A stretch of DNA of 64,000 nucleotides from Mycolicibacterium sp. TY81 (GCF_018326285.1 NZ_AP023362.1:2852001-2916000); one strand, 5' to 3'; numbered from the stretch's first letter, positions 11,714 through 20,532 are shown. A program made the numbers and translations. Notes: generated from the sequence alone by a model not told the origin.

Positions 11714-12817
11714 GTGCAGTTTCCGACTCCCCGTACCCGGCTGTCCAGCGCCAGCGCGGCGGTTCTGACCGCCCTGTGCGCGACGGCCGCGACCGTCCTG
11801 ACGGGCTGTTCGGGACACACCAGCGAACCTCAGGCAGCGAACTCGGCGCCCATCACCAGCACCACCCGGATCGCCACCGCGGGCGTGCTGGGCAACCAGC
11901 GCCGGCCCGACGATTCGTGCGCGCCCACCCCGGCAGCGCTCGACGAGGGTCCCCCGACCCGCCAGGTGCACCACGCCGCCGGCGCCACCGACGTCAACGC
12001 CGACCCGCAGCGCATCGTCGTGCTCTCGGGCACGGCACTCGATGCGCTGTGCGCGCTGGGCCTGCAGGGCCGTGTGGTCGCCGCGGCGACCCCGACGGAT
12101 TCGTCGGGCCAGACGTCATACCTGGGCACCGTCATCCACAACGTGCCGGCGGCCGGCACCCGCGGTGCCCCCGACATGGCCGCGGTCAAGGCCGCCAACC
12201 CCGACCTGATCATCGGCTCGCAGGTGTCGGCCACATCGGACACCTACGGCGCGTTGTCGGCGATCGCGCCGACGGTGCTCACCGGGCCGTCGGGCGCGGC
12301 CTGGCAGGACGATCTGCGGATGGTCGGGGCGGCGACCGGTCGCGGCGCCGCCGCGGGCGCACTGGTCGACGGGTTCAACGCCGACGCCACCAGGGTCGGC
12401 GGCCAGAACGACGCCTCGCATTTCCAGGTGTCGGTGGTGCAGCTGACCGAGGGCACCCTGCGAATCTTCGGCGCCAACAACTTCCCGGGTAGCGTGCTGG
12501 CCCGGATCGGCGCGGATCGCCCTGCGCCGCAACGATTCACCGACAAGCCCTACCGCGAGATCGACATCTCGAAGCTGGGACCCGGCACCGATTTCTCGGC
12601 GGCCGACGGTGACATCGTCTACCTGACGTTCGAGTCACCGGCGGCCAAGGACAAGGCGACCGCGTTGCTCGACGGCCCGGCGTGGAAGAAGCTCGCCGCC
12701 ACCCGCGACAACCGGGTGTTCGTGGTGAACAACGAGGTGTGGCAGACCGGTCAGGGCATCGTGGCGGCCCGCGGCATGCTCGACGACCTGCACTGGCTCA
12801 ACGCGCCCATCAACTAG
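11714..12817 (+). CDS. fecB: Siderophore/heme-binding lipoprotein FecB
   Basis: 367 residues from a GTG. The N-terminus is a lipoprotein signal with the lipobox TVLTGC near residue 31, so the protein is probably anchored to the outer face of the membrane. The rest is a cluster A/type III periplasmic-binding fold: IVVLSGTALDALCALGLQGRVVAAA, then AAVKAANPDLIIGSQ and a C-terminal lobe ending in ARGMLDDLHWL. Relatives in mycobacteria take part in carboxymycobactin and heme-iron acquisition. It is divergent from ctaD with about 210 bases between and convergent with the oxygenase gene, whose stop codon directly abuts its own. Confidence 0.85.
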   Translation: MQFPTPRTRLSSASAAVLTALCATAATVLTGCSGHTSEPQAANSAPITSTTRIATAGVLGNQRRPDDSCAPTPAALDEGPPTRQVHHAAGATDVNADPQRIVVLSGTALDALCALGLQGRVVAAATPTDSSGQTSYLGTVIHNVPAAGTRGAPDMAAVKAANPDLIIGSQVSATSDTYGALSAIAPTVLTGPSGAAWQDDLRMVGAATGRGAAAGALVDGFNADATRVGGQNDASHFQVSVVQLTEGTLRIFGANNFPGSVLARIGADRPAPQRFTDKPYREIDISKLGPGTDFSAADGDIVYLTFESPAAKDKATALLDGPAWKKLAATRDNRVFVVNNEVWQTGQGIVAARGMLDDLHWLNAPIN

Positions 12818-13855
12818 TCAGCCGGCACCCTGCAACGCCTGCTGGCCGAACTGTCCCAATTCCAGCGAGCCGTCGGGCAGTACCAGTTCGCCCGACTCGA
12901 TGCGCCGGCGTAGGTAGGCGAACGTCTGCGCGGTCTGGGCGAACAGGTGCTCACCCGCACGCAGCGCCGGCCGGGGCTTGGCATCGGGCGAAGCGAACTG
13001 CGGCAGCGGTTTCACCTCGGTGTGGTAGTCGACGTTGAAGAACAACGGGAACGAGTACCGCTCCTCGGCGACCTTGCGGACGCGGTGGCTGGTCGCCACG
13101 AACGCACCGTTGGTCCACAGCTCCAGCAGGTCCCCGACGTTGACGACGAACGTCCCGTCGACGGGCGGTACGTCGATCCACTCGCCCGCGCCGTTGAGCA
13201 CCTCGAGGCCGGGGGCCGTCGGCTTGAGCAGGGTGAAGCATTCGTAGTCGGTGTGCGCGCCGATCCCGACGCTGTCGTGGGCGTCCGGGTTGTACGGGTA
13301 GTGGATGAGCCGCAGCTGGCTCGGCGTCTTGGTGGCGTGGCGGGAGAAGACCTCGGGGTCCTCGCCGAGGGCGACGGCGAATGCCCACAGCAGCCGCTGG
13401 CCCACGGCCAGCACCGCCTGGTAGTAGGCGGTCACCGCGTCGGCGAACCCGGGTAGGTCCGGCCACGCGTTGGGGCCCAGCATGGGATTGCCGGCCAGGT
13501 AATCCGGATCGTCGGCGGGCAGATCCAGCGCGGTGTCGAACGCTTCCTTCAGGTCCGGGACGGTGCCCTCCAGGCCCTCTTCGCCGACCGGCACATACCC
13601 CCGGTGACACCGGGACAGCCCGATGTAGTTGCGCATCTTTTCTTCCACCGGCAGCGCGAAGTACTCCTTCACCGCCGCCAGCATCGCGCTGAACAACGAC
13701 TCGTCGATGCCGGTGCCGCTGATGTAGAAGAAGCCGACCTCGGCCGCCGCCCGGCCGAGTTCGGTGGCCACGCGGTGCTGTTCGGCCCGCTCGGGTGACG
13801 ACAATCCGCTGATGTCGATGATCGGCACCGACGTGAATGACGTTACGCCACTCAT
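12818..13855 (-). CDS. Isopenicillin N synthase-family 2-oxoglutarate/Fe(II) oxygenase in the ureide operon
   Basis: 345 residues from the ATG at 13855, whose ATGA overlaps the stop of the preceding gene. The N-terminal DIOX_N domain is seen as VPIIDISGL and GFFYISGTGIDESL. The Fe(II) ligands are H and D in GAHTDYECFTLL and the H of ATSHRVRK; the RYS of ERYSFPLFFNVD is the 2-oxoglutarate-binding RxS. All key residues are therefore present and an active dioxygenase is expected. As the last gene of a ureide operon it may hydroxylate a purine-derived or hydantoin-type compound; that role is inference from context, and isopenicillin synthesis itself is unlikely since no ACV synthetase is near. 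Confidence 0.8.
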   Translation of the reverse strand: MSGVTSFTSVPIIDISGLSSPERAEQHRVATELGRAAAEVGFFYISGTGIDESLFSAMLAAVKEYFALPVEEKMRNYIGLSRCHRGYVPVGEEGLEGTVPDLKEAFDTALDLPADDPDYLAGNPMLGPNAWPDLPGFADAVTAYYQAVLAVGQRLLWAFAVALGEDPEVFSRHATKTPSQLRLIHYPYNPDAHDSVGIGAHTDYECFTLLKPTAPGLEVLNGAGEWIDVPPVDGTFVVNVGDLLELWTNGAFVATSHRVRKVAEERYSFPLFFNVDYHTEVKPLPQFASPDAKPRPALRAGEHLFAQTAQTFAYLRRRIESGELVLPDGSLELGQFGQQALQGAG

Positions 13856-14397
13856 GAATTCACATTCCCTTCCGAGTTGTCCACCGTCCAGTGCACGCCG
13901 TTGGCCTGGATTTGGTCGCCGACAGAAGCCATGTCGGCGACGTCGATACCGAGCGCTCGCTGCGCGTCGCCGCCCACGCTGCCGAGCACCACCTGAGTGC
14001 CGTCGGCCCAGCCGAACATGGCGCCGACCCGGACCAGTAGCGCCGACGCTCCGGCCGGCCCGGACAGATGCAGCGCGCCTGTCGGCCCCGCGTCGCCGGG
14101 GTCGCGGACCCAGTGCTCGATGTAGTGTTCGTGCACCCCGGTCTCGACGAGAACGTCGCTCTCCCAGTGCATTACGCCGGCGTCGGGATGCGGTCCCGGC
14201 GTCGTGATGTCGAACTCTCGATGCCACTCGAAGACGTCGCCGTCCTGGTGCAGGGTGCCCGCGAATCCGCGGGAGTCAACGTAGGCCGTCAGGCTCTGCA
14301 GCCACAGCACACCCGGTTCGGTGTCGCGCGTGCCGTCGGCGTCGATCAACAGCGTGCGGCGCCAGAGGCCGGCGCAGTCGGTCAGCAGTGGTGTCAT
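13852..14397 (-). CDS. Unassigned 181-aa protein of the ureide operon
   Basis: Starts at an ATG whose ATGA overlaps the stop of allantoicase and ends overlapping the oxygenase start, so it is firmly embedded in the operon. The sequence begins LLTDCAGLWRRTLLIDADG and is rich in predicted beta strand, with LQSLTAYVDSRGFAGTL, MHWESDVLVETGVHEHYIEHW and a C-terminal QIQANGVHWTVDN. The GLWRR near the N-terminus followed by many strands resembles calycin-type barrels (lipocalin, nitrobindin), but I do not recognise a family. It does not resemble ureidoglycolate lyase AllA. No membrane segment or signal peptide. A role in ureide processing is inferred only from context. Confidence 0.7.
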   Translation of the reverse strand: MTPLLTDCAGLWRRTLLIDADGTRDTEPGVLWLQSLTAYVDSRGFAGTLHQDGDVFEWHREFDITTPGPHPDAGVMHWESDVLVETGVHEHYIEHWVRDPGDAGPTGALHLSGPAGASALLVRVGAMFGWADGTQVVLGSVGGDAQRALGIDVADMASVGDQIQANGVHWTVDNSEGNVNS

Positions 14398-15407
14398 GAC
14401 GATTCCTCCCAGTTGTGCTGCAGCATCCGCAGTCCGTCGGCGGTGGGCATCCCTATCGCCCGCACCCGCGCGATCCCGCCGTCCGGGTAGGCCTGCACCC
14501 GCAGTGCCGCCACGTCGGGCACGTCGACCGCGAACACCTGGCGCGCGTCGGCGAGCAGTCGCGTCCGCGGCAGCACCGGAACGTCGAAAGCGACCATCCC
14601 CCAACCGTGTTCCCGATCAGGGCGGCTACGGCTGCCCAGCACCGACACCTCCAGGCTGGCGTTGAACACGAAGTACGACGTGTCGACCTCGATGCGGCGC
14701 AGGTCGGCGGGGGCGGCGAATGACACGATCACCGCATCGTGGGTGTCCGGTCCGACGTCACGGCGTCGGCGTGCCTCCCACCCGTCGCCCATGTTGTGCG
14801 GCCGGTTCGGCAGGATCAGCGACGTGGCACTGGAATAGAAGCTGTCACTGCACCATTCGACCCGGCCACCGTTTTCCAGGCCGGACACCTCGACGGTGAC
14901 ATCGCTGAAGGACGCGGGGTCCGGCACCACCTCGCCGTACGCCCGCAGCCGGGCGACGCCGCCGTCGGACTGCAGCCGCAGCCGCAGGTGCGTCCACCGC
15001 CGGCGGTCCGCGATGGCCAGCAGATTGTGCGAATCTGCCTTGAGTACAGTTGGTTCCACGATCGGTGTCCAGGCCACGGCGGGGTCTGCCGGATCGTCGG
15101 TGCGCGCCAGCACGCAGGCGTCCACCGCGCAGCCGCTCGGGTGATTGCCCGAGAAGAACCGCGTGTCCACGTCGATGGTGCGCAGCCGGCCGGGTGTGCC
15201 CAGCCGGATGATCGCCCAGTCGCCGGCGCGGCCGGCGTGGCGCCGGGTCTCCCAGCCGTCCACCACTTCGCCGCGCAGGTCGAAGGTTCCAGGCACGAAG
15301 GCGGGTTCGGCCGGGTCGACGAGCCGCTCCTTGAATCCGAACGATTCATCACTGGCGGCCACCACGCTGCCGCCGACGAGGCGCGAGGCGAGATCGACGT
15401 CGGTCAT
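14394..15407 (-). CDS. alc: Allantoicase
   Basis: 337 residues from the ATG at 15407. Two tandem allantoicase repeats are visible: the first has GEVVDGWETRRH, IIRLGTPGRLRTIDVDTRFFSGNHP and HLRLRLQSDGGVARLRAYGEV; the second has NMGDGWEARRRR, IVSFAAPADLRRIEVDTSYFVFN and ALRVQAYPDGGIARVRAIG. The enzyme splits allantoate into ureidoglycolate and urea in the cytoplasm. Both ends overlap neighbouring genes by ATGA (racemase upstream, unassigned protein downstream). Length is typical for the family. Confidence 0.93.
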   Translation of the reverse strand: MTDVDLASRLVGGSVVAASDESFGFKERLVDPAEPAFVPGTFDLRGEVVDGWETRRHAGRAGDWAIIRLGTPGRLRTIDVDTRFFSGNHPSGCAVDACVLARTDDPADPAVAWTPIVEPTVLKADSHNLLAIADRRRWTHLRLRLQSDGGVARLRAYGEVVPDPASFSDVTVEVSGLENGGRVEWCSDSFYSSATSLILPNRPHNMGDGWEARRRRDVGPDTHDAVIVSFAAPADLRRIEVDTSYFVFNASLEVSVLGSRSRPDREHGWGMVAFDVPVLPRTRLLADARQVFAVDVPDVAALRVQAYPDGGIARVRAIGMPTADGLRMLQHNWEESS

Positions 15408-16150
15408 CGGCCCAGTGCTTCCGACAGCGGCCAGTGGCTGCGCGGATTGTCCGGTCCCGGCGCGAACACCCCTGCCTTGCTGGTGGACAGGCCCAGCCCG
15501 ACGACGGCCTGGGCGAGGGCCACCGCGGCGGCGACCCCGTCGACCGCGGGCACCCCGAGCTTGGCCGAGATCGCCGCCGTCACGCCCGCCATCCCGGCGC
15601 ACCCCAGGCAGATCACGTCGGCGCCGTCCTCGTTGACGGCGCGTGCGGCCTCGTCGACAATCGCCTGCACGGCGCCGGCGGGGTCGGCGTCCACGGCTGC
15701 CGTGCCGAGGCCGCAGGCCCGTACCGAGGCGCAGTGTGCGTTCAGGCCGGCCAGCAGCAGCCGGTCCTCGATGGGCGGGATCGACCGGGCGAGCGTGGTG
15801 ATCACCGAGAACCGCCGGCCGATCAGATGCGCGACATGCGCGGCGCATTCGGCGATGTCGAACACCGGCACAGTCAGCATCTCGGCGAGCGCGTCGCGGC
15901 CGTGCTCGCCGAATCCGGCGAGGACGACAGCGTCGAAGTCGAAGTCGCCCGACCGGGTCAGTCGGGCCACCAGGTCCATCACTCCGACCGCGGAAAGGTA
16001 GCTCTCGGCGGCGGAGTCGATTGCCGCCGAGCCGAAATATGGTGACATGCACACGATCTCAGTGTCGGGATGCGCAGCGGCACGCGCGGCAGCGGCGATC
16101 TCGGCGGTCATGGCCGCCGAGGTGTTCGGGTTGAGCACCAGGATTCTCAT
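15404..16150 (-). CDS. Asp/Glu/hydantoin racemase-family protein, possible allantoin racemase with one catalytic Cys
   Basis: 248 residues. The N-terminus MRILVLNPNTSAAMT is the family's phosphate/carboxylate-binding start. The second catalytic Cys is present in LGCAGMAG (Cys184). The segment that normally carries the first Cys reads VLAGFGEHG, so position 79 is Gly. Hydantoin and allantoin racemases use two Cys; arylmalonate decarboxylase uses one, with Gly at the other site. It may therefore be a racemase relative with a different reaction. The operon place, between allantoinase and allantoicase, suggests action on allantoin or a related ureide. It overlaps allantoinase upstream and allantoicase downstream by 4 bases each. 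Confidence 0.8.
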   Translation of the reverse strand: MRILVLNPNTSAAMTAEIAAAARAAAHPDTEIVCMSPYFGSAAIDSAAESYLSAVGVMDLVARLTRSGDFDFDAVVLAGFGEHGRDALAEMLTVPVFDIAECAAHVAHLIGRRFSVITTLARSIPPIEDRLLLAGLNAHCASVRACGLGTAAVDADPAGAVQAIVDEAARAVNEDGADVICLGCAGMAGVTAAISAKLGVPAVDGVAAAVALAQAVVGLGLSTSKAGVFAPGPDNPRSHWPLSEALGR

Positions 16151-17439
16151 GCCGGCTCCCCCACCAACGCCGGCACGCCGGCAACCCAGGTCTGCAGGAC
16201 CGAACCCCGCAACGTGACACCGTCATACGGGCTCACCGGGTGACGGTGCCGCAGCGTCGCCGCCCGCACGGTGTCCAGGGCACCCGGATCGAAGGCGCAC
16301 AGGTCGGCCCGCAGGCCCACGGCGATCCGGCCCCGGTCGGCGTAACCGGCCAGCGCGGCGGGCCGTTGCGACATCCACCGGCTCAGGTCGGTGAGCCCGA
16401 AGCCGCGTGCGGCGGCCTGCGTCCACACTGCGCGCGGGCTCAGCTGCAGTGAGCTGATCCCACCGAATGCCCGCCCGAAATCCCCGTCCCCCTTGAGCCG
16501 CGGCGCGCAGGGCGAGTGGTCGGACACCACCAGGTCCAGCGTGCCGTCGTGCAGCGCGGACCACAGCAGTTCACGGTTCGCGCCGTCCCGGATGGGCGGG
16601 CAGCAGGCGAATTCGGTGCCACCGTCGTGCACCGCCTCGGCGGCGAATGTCAGGTAATGCGGGCAGGTTTCGGCCGTCACCGGTATCCCGGCGCGCTTGG
16701 CCTCGACGAGCCGGGCCAGCACCGTGGCGCTGGAGACGTGCACGATGTGCGCGCGGGCCCCGGTCACCGCCGCCGCGTCGATCACCAGGGCCACGGCATC
16801 GTCTTCGGCGGCGTCGGGTCGCGACGCCAGGAACGACCGGTATTCCCGGCCCGCCGGCACTGGCCCGGCGTCGATCACCCGGTTGCTCTCGGCGTGGACG
16901 AGCAGCACCGACCCCAGTTCGGCGATGCGCCGCATGGCATCCCGGAACTGTCCCGGGCTCAGGTGCGGAAAATGCGGGTTGCCCGAGTCGGCGAGGAAGC
17001 ACTTGAAGCCGCGCACCCCGGCCTGTGCCAGGTCGGCCAGATCGTCGAGGTTGTCGGGCACCACGCCACCCCAGTACCCGACGTCGACGTGGCAATTACC
17101 CGCTGCCGTGGCCTCTTTGGTATTCAGGGCCGCGACGCTGGTGGTCACCGGGTCGCAGTCCAGTGGCATGTCGACCACGGTGGTGATCCCGGCCGCGGCC
17201 GCCGCGGCGGTGGCGGTCTCGAAGCCCTCCCAATCGGTACCCGGTTCGTTGATGTGGACATGCGTGTCGACGAAACCGGGTAGCAGCACCACCGATTCAG
17301 GCAGCCGGATGTCCTCTACCGCAGCGCAATCCGCGTCGACGTCACCAACGAAGACGATGCGACCACCGTCGATCCCCACCGCGGCGGGAGCCTGGTGACC
17401 GTCGACGAGCACCCGGTCGGCGCGCAGCACGCACTCCAT
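16147..17439 (-). CDS. allB: Allantoinase
   Basis: 430 residues from the ATG at 17439, which overlaps the preceding stop as TGATG. It has the cyclic amidohydrolase metal site: GFVDTHVHINEPG (HxH), GFKCFLADSG with the probable carboxylated Lys, LLVHAES and AHIVHVSS His ligands and the Asp of VVSDHSPC. These match AllB rather than dihydropyrimidinase because of the INEPG and FKCFL context. The enzyme opens allantoin to allantoate in the cytoplasm. Next genes downstream (racemase-like protein, allantoicase) continue the same pathway. Confidence 0.92.
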   Translation of the reverse strand: MECVLRADRVLVDGHQAPAAVGIDGGRIVFVGDVDADCAAVEDIRLPESVVLLPGFVDTHVHINEPGTDWEGFETATAAAAAAGITTVVDMPLDCDPVTTSVAALNTKEATAAGNCHVDVGYWGGVVPDNLDDLADLAQAGVRGFKCFLADSGNPHFPHLSPGQFRDAMRRIAELGSVLLVHAESNRVIDAGPVPAGREYRSFLASRPDAAEDDAVALVIDAAAVTGARAHIVHVSSATVLARLVEAKRAGIPVTAETCPHYLTFAAEAVHDGGTEFACCPPIRDGANRELLWSALHDGTLDLVVSDHSPCAPRLKGDGDFGRAFGGISSLQLSPRAVWTQAAARGFGLTDLSRWMSQRPAALAGYADRGRIAVGLRADLCAFDPGALDTVRAATLRHRHPVSPYDGVTLRGSVLQTWVAGVPALVGEPA

Positions 17440-18269
17440 CACAGCCCGCCGAACCGATGATGGAAATGGTCGGTGAGCTCGGGCCACACGTGTGGATCAT
17501 GGCCGGGAATCAGCTGAAACCCCCTGTCGGTGGCCAACTTCTTGAGTCGGCGGATCGGCTCGATCGTGTCCTGCGGGTCGACGTCGATGAACCCGCCGAT
17601 GGCGAGCTCGTGCTCGATGTTCTCGGTGAGATCGGCCGCGTCGAAGGCGAACACGAAGCCGTCACCGCCGACGGACTGGTCGAGTTCGACGACGAAGCTC
17701 TGATGCCCCGGCGTGTGCCCATAGGTCGGCACCGCGGTGATGCCCGGGGCGATCTCGGCTTCCCCGTCAGCCAGGTGCCACTCGATGTTCGGGTCGTCGA
17801 AATCGATCCGATTGATCGCGTTGCGTTCAGGCTCAGGGTGATTCGACAGCCCGTACTCGAGTTCACGACGCTGGGCGTGCACCGGGACCTTGCCGGCGAA
17901 CAGCTTGAGCCCGCCGGCATGGTCGTGATGCAGGTGGCTGACGGCGACGGTGTGGATCTCGTCGAAATCCACCCCGACCTCCGCCAGCCGCTGCTCGATC
18001 GGCTCGCCCGGTCCGGGCAGCACCGGGCGGTACTCGACGGTCGGGAAGAACCGCCGGTACAGCGCCGGGTCCCGTACGAGCGCGGTGTTGAATCCCGTGT
18101 CGAGCAGTACCCAACCGCCGTCGGTCTGCAGCAGCACTCCCGGCACCGGCTCCCGCATGCGCTCCTCCGGCGGTGCCCCGTACACCGACACCGACTTCGG
18201 CAGTTCCTCCCAGCCCAGGGTCAGCAGGATGATCCGCCGGACCCCGGGCTTGCCGACCAGAGTGGCCAT
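17439..18269 (-). CDS. Metallo-beta-lactamase-fold hydrolase (N-acyl homoserine lactonase type)
   Basis: 276 residues from the ATG at 18269 (TGATG overlap with the binding-protein gene). The dinuclear metal site is complete: SHLHHDHAGG (HxHxDH), PTYGHTPGHQ, FAFDAADL and a final IPGHDPHVW. The overall order is that of AiiA-type lactonases. Inside a ureide operon it more plausibly opens a ring amide or lactone in the pathway, or protects against a reactive intermediate; that is inference. No signal peptide, so cytoplasmic. Confidence 0.8.
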   Translation of the reverse strand: MATLVGKPGVRRIILLTLGWEELPKSVSVYGAPPEERMREPVPGVLLQTDGGWVLLDTGFNTALVRDPALYRRFFPTVEYRPVLPGPGEPIEQRLAEVGVDFDEIHTVAVSHLHHDHAGGLKLFAGKVPVHAQRRELEYGLSNHPEPERNAINRIDFDDPNIEWHLADGEAEIAPGITAVPTYGHTPGHQSFVVELDQSVGGDGFVFAFDAADLTENIEHELAIGGFIDVDPQDTIEPIRRLKKLATDRGFQLIPGHDPHVWPELTDHFHHRFGGL

Positions 18270-19879
18270 CAGCCGACCGAAAGGGCGTTCAGGCGCAGTG
18301 AATTCGGGTTGGTGACCACGTGTGCCTGTTCGACGCCCTTGAGCCAGGGCTGGGCCACCATGAAGTCGTTGACGTCGGCGATGTTCAGCCAGCAGCCGGT
18401 CTTGACCGCTTCCACACCGGCGGTGGAGAAGTCGGCCTCCGAGTCTGTCGGCAGTCCCGCGGCCAGCGCCGCGGTGACGGGCGGCGCCGAGCACCCGAAG
18501 AAGTTCAGGCCACCGTCGGCATCCCACGAGATGTGGCCCCAGGTGTACGGCGACGGTGCATCCGGCCAACCGAGATAGGTCATGATCTCCGGCGCGGACT
18601 GCCCGTCAGTGCCGACCCAGCCGTAGATCTCCGACGTCGGATACGCCTGCACCTTGGCGGTCAGACCCGCCGCGGCCAGTTGCGTCTGAATCAGGTTGCC
18701 GATCAACTGGTTATCGGGGTTGCTCGAGTCGTAGCCGATGGTCACGGTCTTCTGATCTGCAGGCAGCTTGCCGGCAATCGCGGACAGTGCCGACGTATCG
18801 TGCGGGACCGACTGCTTGCCGTATTCGGCGGCCATCATGTTCGGCGGATAGATCTGCTCGGCCTTCTTGCCGCGCCCGAAGTACGTCTGCTTCACCAGTT
18901 CGTCGACATCGATCGCCTGCATCACCGCGGTCCGGTTCTTGGCGTCGGTCATCATGCCTTTGCGCGGGTTGATGTACGCGTAGTTCGACATCATGGTCGG
19001 CAGCGAGTAGTTGGCGAACGCCTTGTTGTTCAGGTAGGACTGGACCGCCGAGGACGGTAGGTCGTGCAGGATCGCAGCCACCTGGCCGTTGTTGAACTGC
19101 AGTTGCTGCGCCGACACGTCGGTGATGACCGGAAGCTCGACCTTCTCGAAATACGGCTTGGTGCCCCAGTAATCGGGGAAAGCGGCCATCGCGTAGTGCG
19201 AGCCCACCTGCGCGTCGGTCAGCGTGAACGGACCGGTGCCGAGATCGTGAGTGGTCAGGTAACCCTGCGCGTTGTCCGTGCCGGCGTTCTTCTTCAGTCC
19301 TTCGGGGCTGAGCATGCGGGGTCCATAGGGACAGGCCAGGTAATCGAGGAACGCCGAGTTGGGCGCCTTCAGCGTGATGGTGACGTCGTAATCCCCTTGT
19401 GTGGTGACCGATTCGACGTCCTTGACCATGTAGGCCGGGCCCTGGTTGACGGCCACCCGGCGATCGAACGACGCTTTGACCGCCGCCGACGTGAACGGCG
19501 TGCCATCGTGGAACTTGACGCCCTCACGGAGCTTGAACGTGAACACCTTGTTGTCCGGCGACGCCGTCCAGCTCGTCGCCAGCAGCGGTTCCAGGACGGC
19601 CTTGTCGACACCGGCCTTGTATTGCAGCAGGCCTTCGTAGGTGTTGGTGGTCAGCAACAGACCCTGTCCCGCATAGTAGATGTCCGGGTCCGGCGGCTGC
19701 CCCGGGTCCTGCAGGAAGGACAGGTGCAGAACCTTGTCGGTGGGCGCGGCGTTGGGCGTGCCGCTCCCCGAATTCGAGCCACCGCAACCGCTCAGCGTCA
19801 ACATCACGGCGGCGGCACCGGCAGCGGCGATCCGCCAGCTTCCGCGCGCGCGACCGGGGACCTTGTGGCTCTTCATCAT
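18269..19879 (-). CDS. ABC transporter substrate-binding lipoprotein (family 5, DppA/OppA type)
   Basis: 536 residues from the ATG at 19879, which has GGAG upstream and overlaps the preceding stop. The signal peptide ends in the lipobox LTLSGC, so a lipid anchor is expected. The body has the SBP_bac_5 layout: YEGLLQYKAG, FKLREGVKFHDGTPFTSAAVKASFDR and the later LVKQTYFGRG region. Family 5 proteins carry peptides, nickel or other small amides. With the permeases and fused ATPase of the same operon it forms a complete importer, probably for the ureide the operon degrades. Confidence 0.88.
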   Translation of the reverse strand: MMKSHKVPGRARGSWRIAAAGAAAVMLTLSGCGGSNSGSGTPNAAPTDKVLHLSFLQDPGQPPDPDIYYAGQGLLLTTNTYEGLLQYKAGVDKAVLEPLLATSWTASPDNKVFTFKLREGVKFHDGTPFTSAAVKASFDRRVAVNQGPAYMVKDVESVTTQGDYDVTITLKAPNSAFLDYLACPYGPRMLSPEGLKKNAGTDNAQGYLTTHDLGTGPFTLTDAQVGSHYAMAAFPDYWGTKPYFEKVELPVITDVSAQQLQFNNGQVAAILHDLPSSAVQSYLNNKAFANYSLPTMMSNYAYINPRKGMMTDAKNRTAVMQAIDVDELVKQTYFGRGKKAEQIYPPNMMAAEYGKQSVPHDTSALSAIAGKLPADQKTVTIGYDSSNPDNQLIGNLIQTQLAAAGLTAKVQAYPTSEIYGWVGTDGQSAPEIMTYLGWPDAPSPYTWGHISWDADGGLNFFGCSAPPVTAALAAGLPTDSEADFSTAGVEAVKTGCWLNIADVNDFMVAQPWLKGVEQAHVVTNPNSLRLNALSVG

Positions 19880-20532
19880 CGGGCAACTCCTTCGAGGGCG
19901 GGGCTGGACAACTCGGGCGGACACATATCGGAAAAGGCGGCGACGATCTCGTCGGTGGTGCGCATGGCGCCGGCCTGCAGGTACTCCATGGCATCGAGGG
20001 CTGCGTCGTGCCGATAGTTCGACGAGCCGCCCACGCAGTCGGTCACGACGCGGACGTAGAAGTCACGCTGGTGCGCATCGGCGAAGGTGTAGTGCACGCA
20101 GACGTCGGTGAGCCCGCCGATGAGAATGAGCGTCGAGGCGCGCAGGCCCGACAGCACGATCTCGAAATCTGTTCCGATGAAACCGGAATAGCGGCGCTTG
20201 ACGATGTGGAACTCGTGGTTGGGCCCATCGAGGTCGGGCAGCAGCGCGGGATGCAGCGGGGTGCCCGGGCGGCCGTCCACACAATGCTCGCCCTCGGCGC
20301 CGTCGAGCTCGCGGCCGAAGTCGATGCCGTTGGGGCGGTGCACCTCCTGGAAGAACACGATCGGGACTCGCGCGGCGCGCGCGGCGGCGACCAGGCGCTG
20401 GGCCCGCGCGATCCGACCGTCGTACCCGGCCATGTGCTCGATGCCGACCACCTCGGCCGGCATGTCGCCGCACTCCTGCATGTCGACGACGACCAGGACG
20501 GGATTACCTACGATGAGCGGCTGTTTCGGCAC
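19876..20532 (-). CDS. Isochorismatase-family cysteine hydrolase (amidohydrolase)
   Basis: 218 residues. The catalytic triad is Asp17 in VVVDMQ, the Lys of HIVKRRYSGF and the Cys of GGLTDVCVHYT, and the cis-peptide before the Cys segment is as in N-carbamoyl amidases, RutB and biuret hydrolase. The family cleaves C-N bonds of carbamoyl or amide groups. In this operon it could release ammonia from a ureido compound downstream of allantoicase; substrate unproven. The stop overlaps the binding-protein ATG, and its start codon directly follows the DppB-type gene's stop. Confidence 0.85.
   Translation of the reverse strand: MPKQPLIVGNPVLVVVDMQECGDMPAEVVGIEHMAGYDGRIARAQRLVAAARAARVPIVFFQEVHRPNGIDFGRELDGAEGEHCVDGRPGTPLHPALLPDLDGPNHEFHIVKRRYSGFIGTDFEIVLSGLRASTLILIGGLTDVCVHYTFADAHQRDFYVRVVTDCVGGSSNYRHDAALDAMEYLQAGAMRTTDEIVAAFSDMCPPELSSPALEGVAR

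Noticed and set aside
12818..13855. Beta-lactam biosynthesis as role of the isopenicillin N synthase-like gene
   Set aside because: No ACV synthetase, epimerase or acyltransferase is near, and the gene is coupled to allantoin genes.
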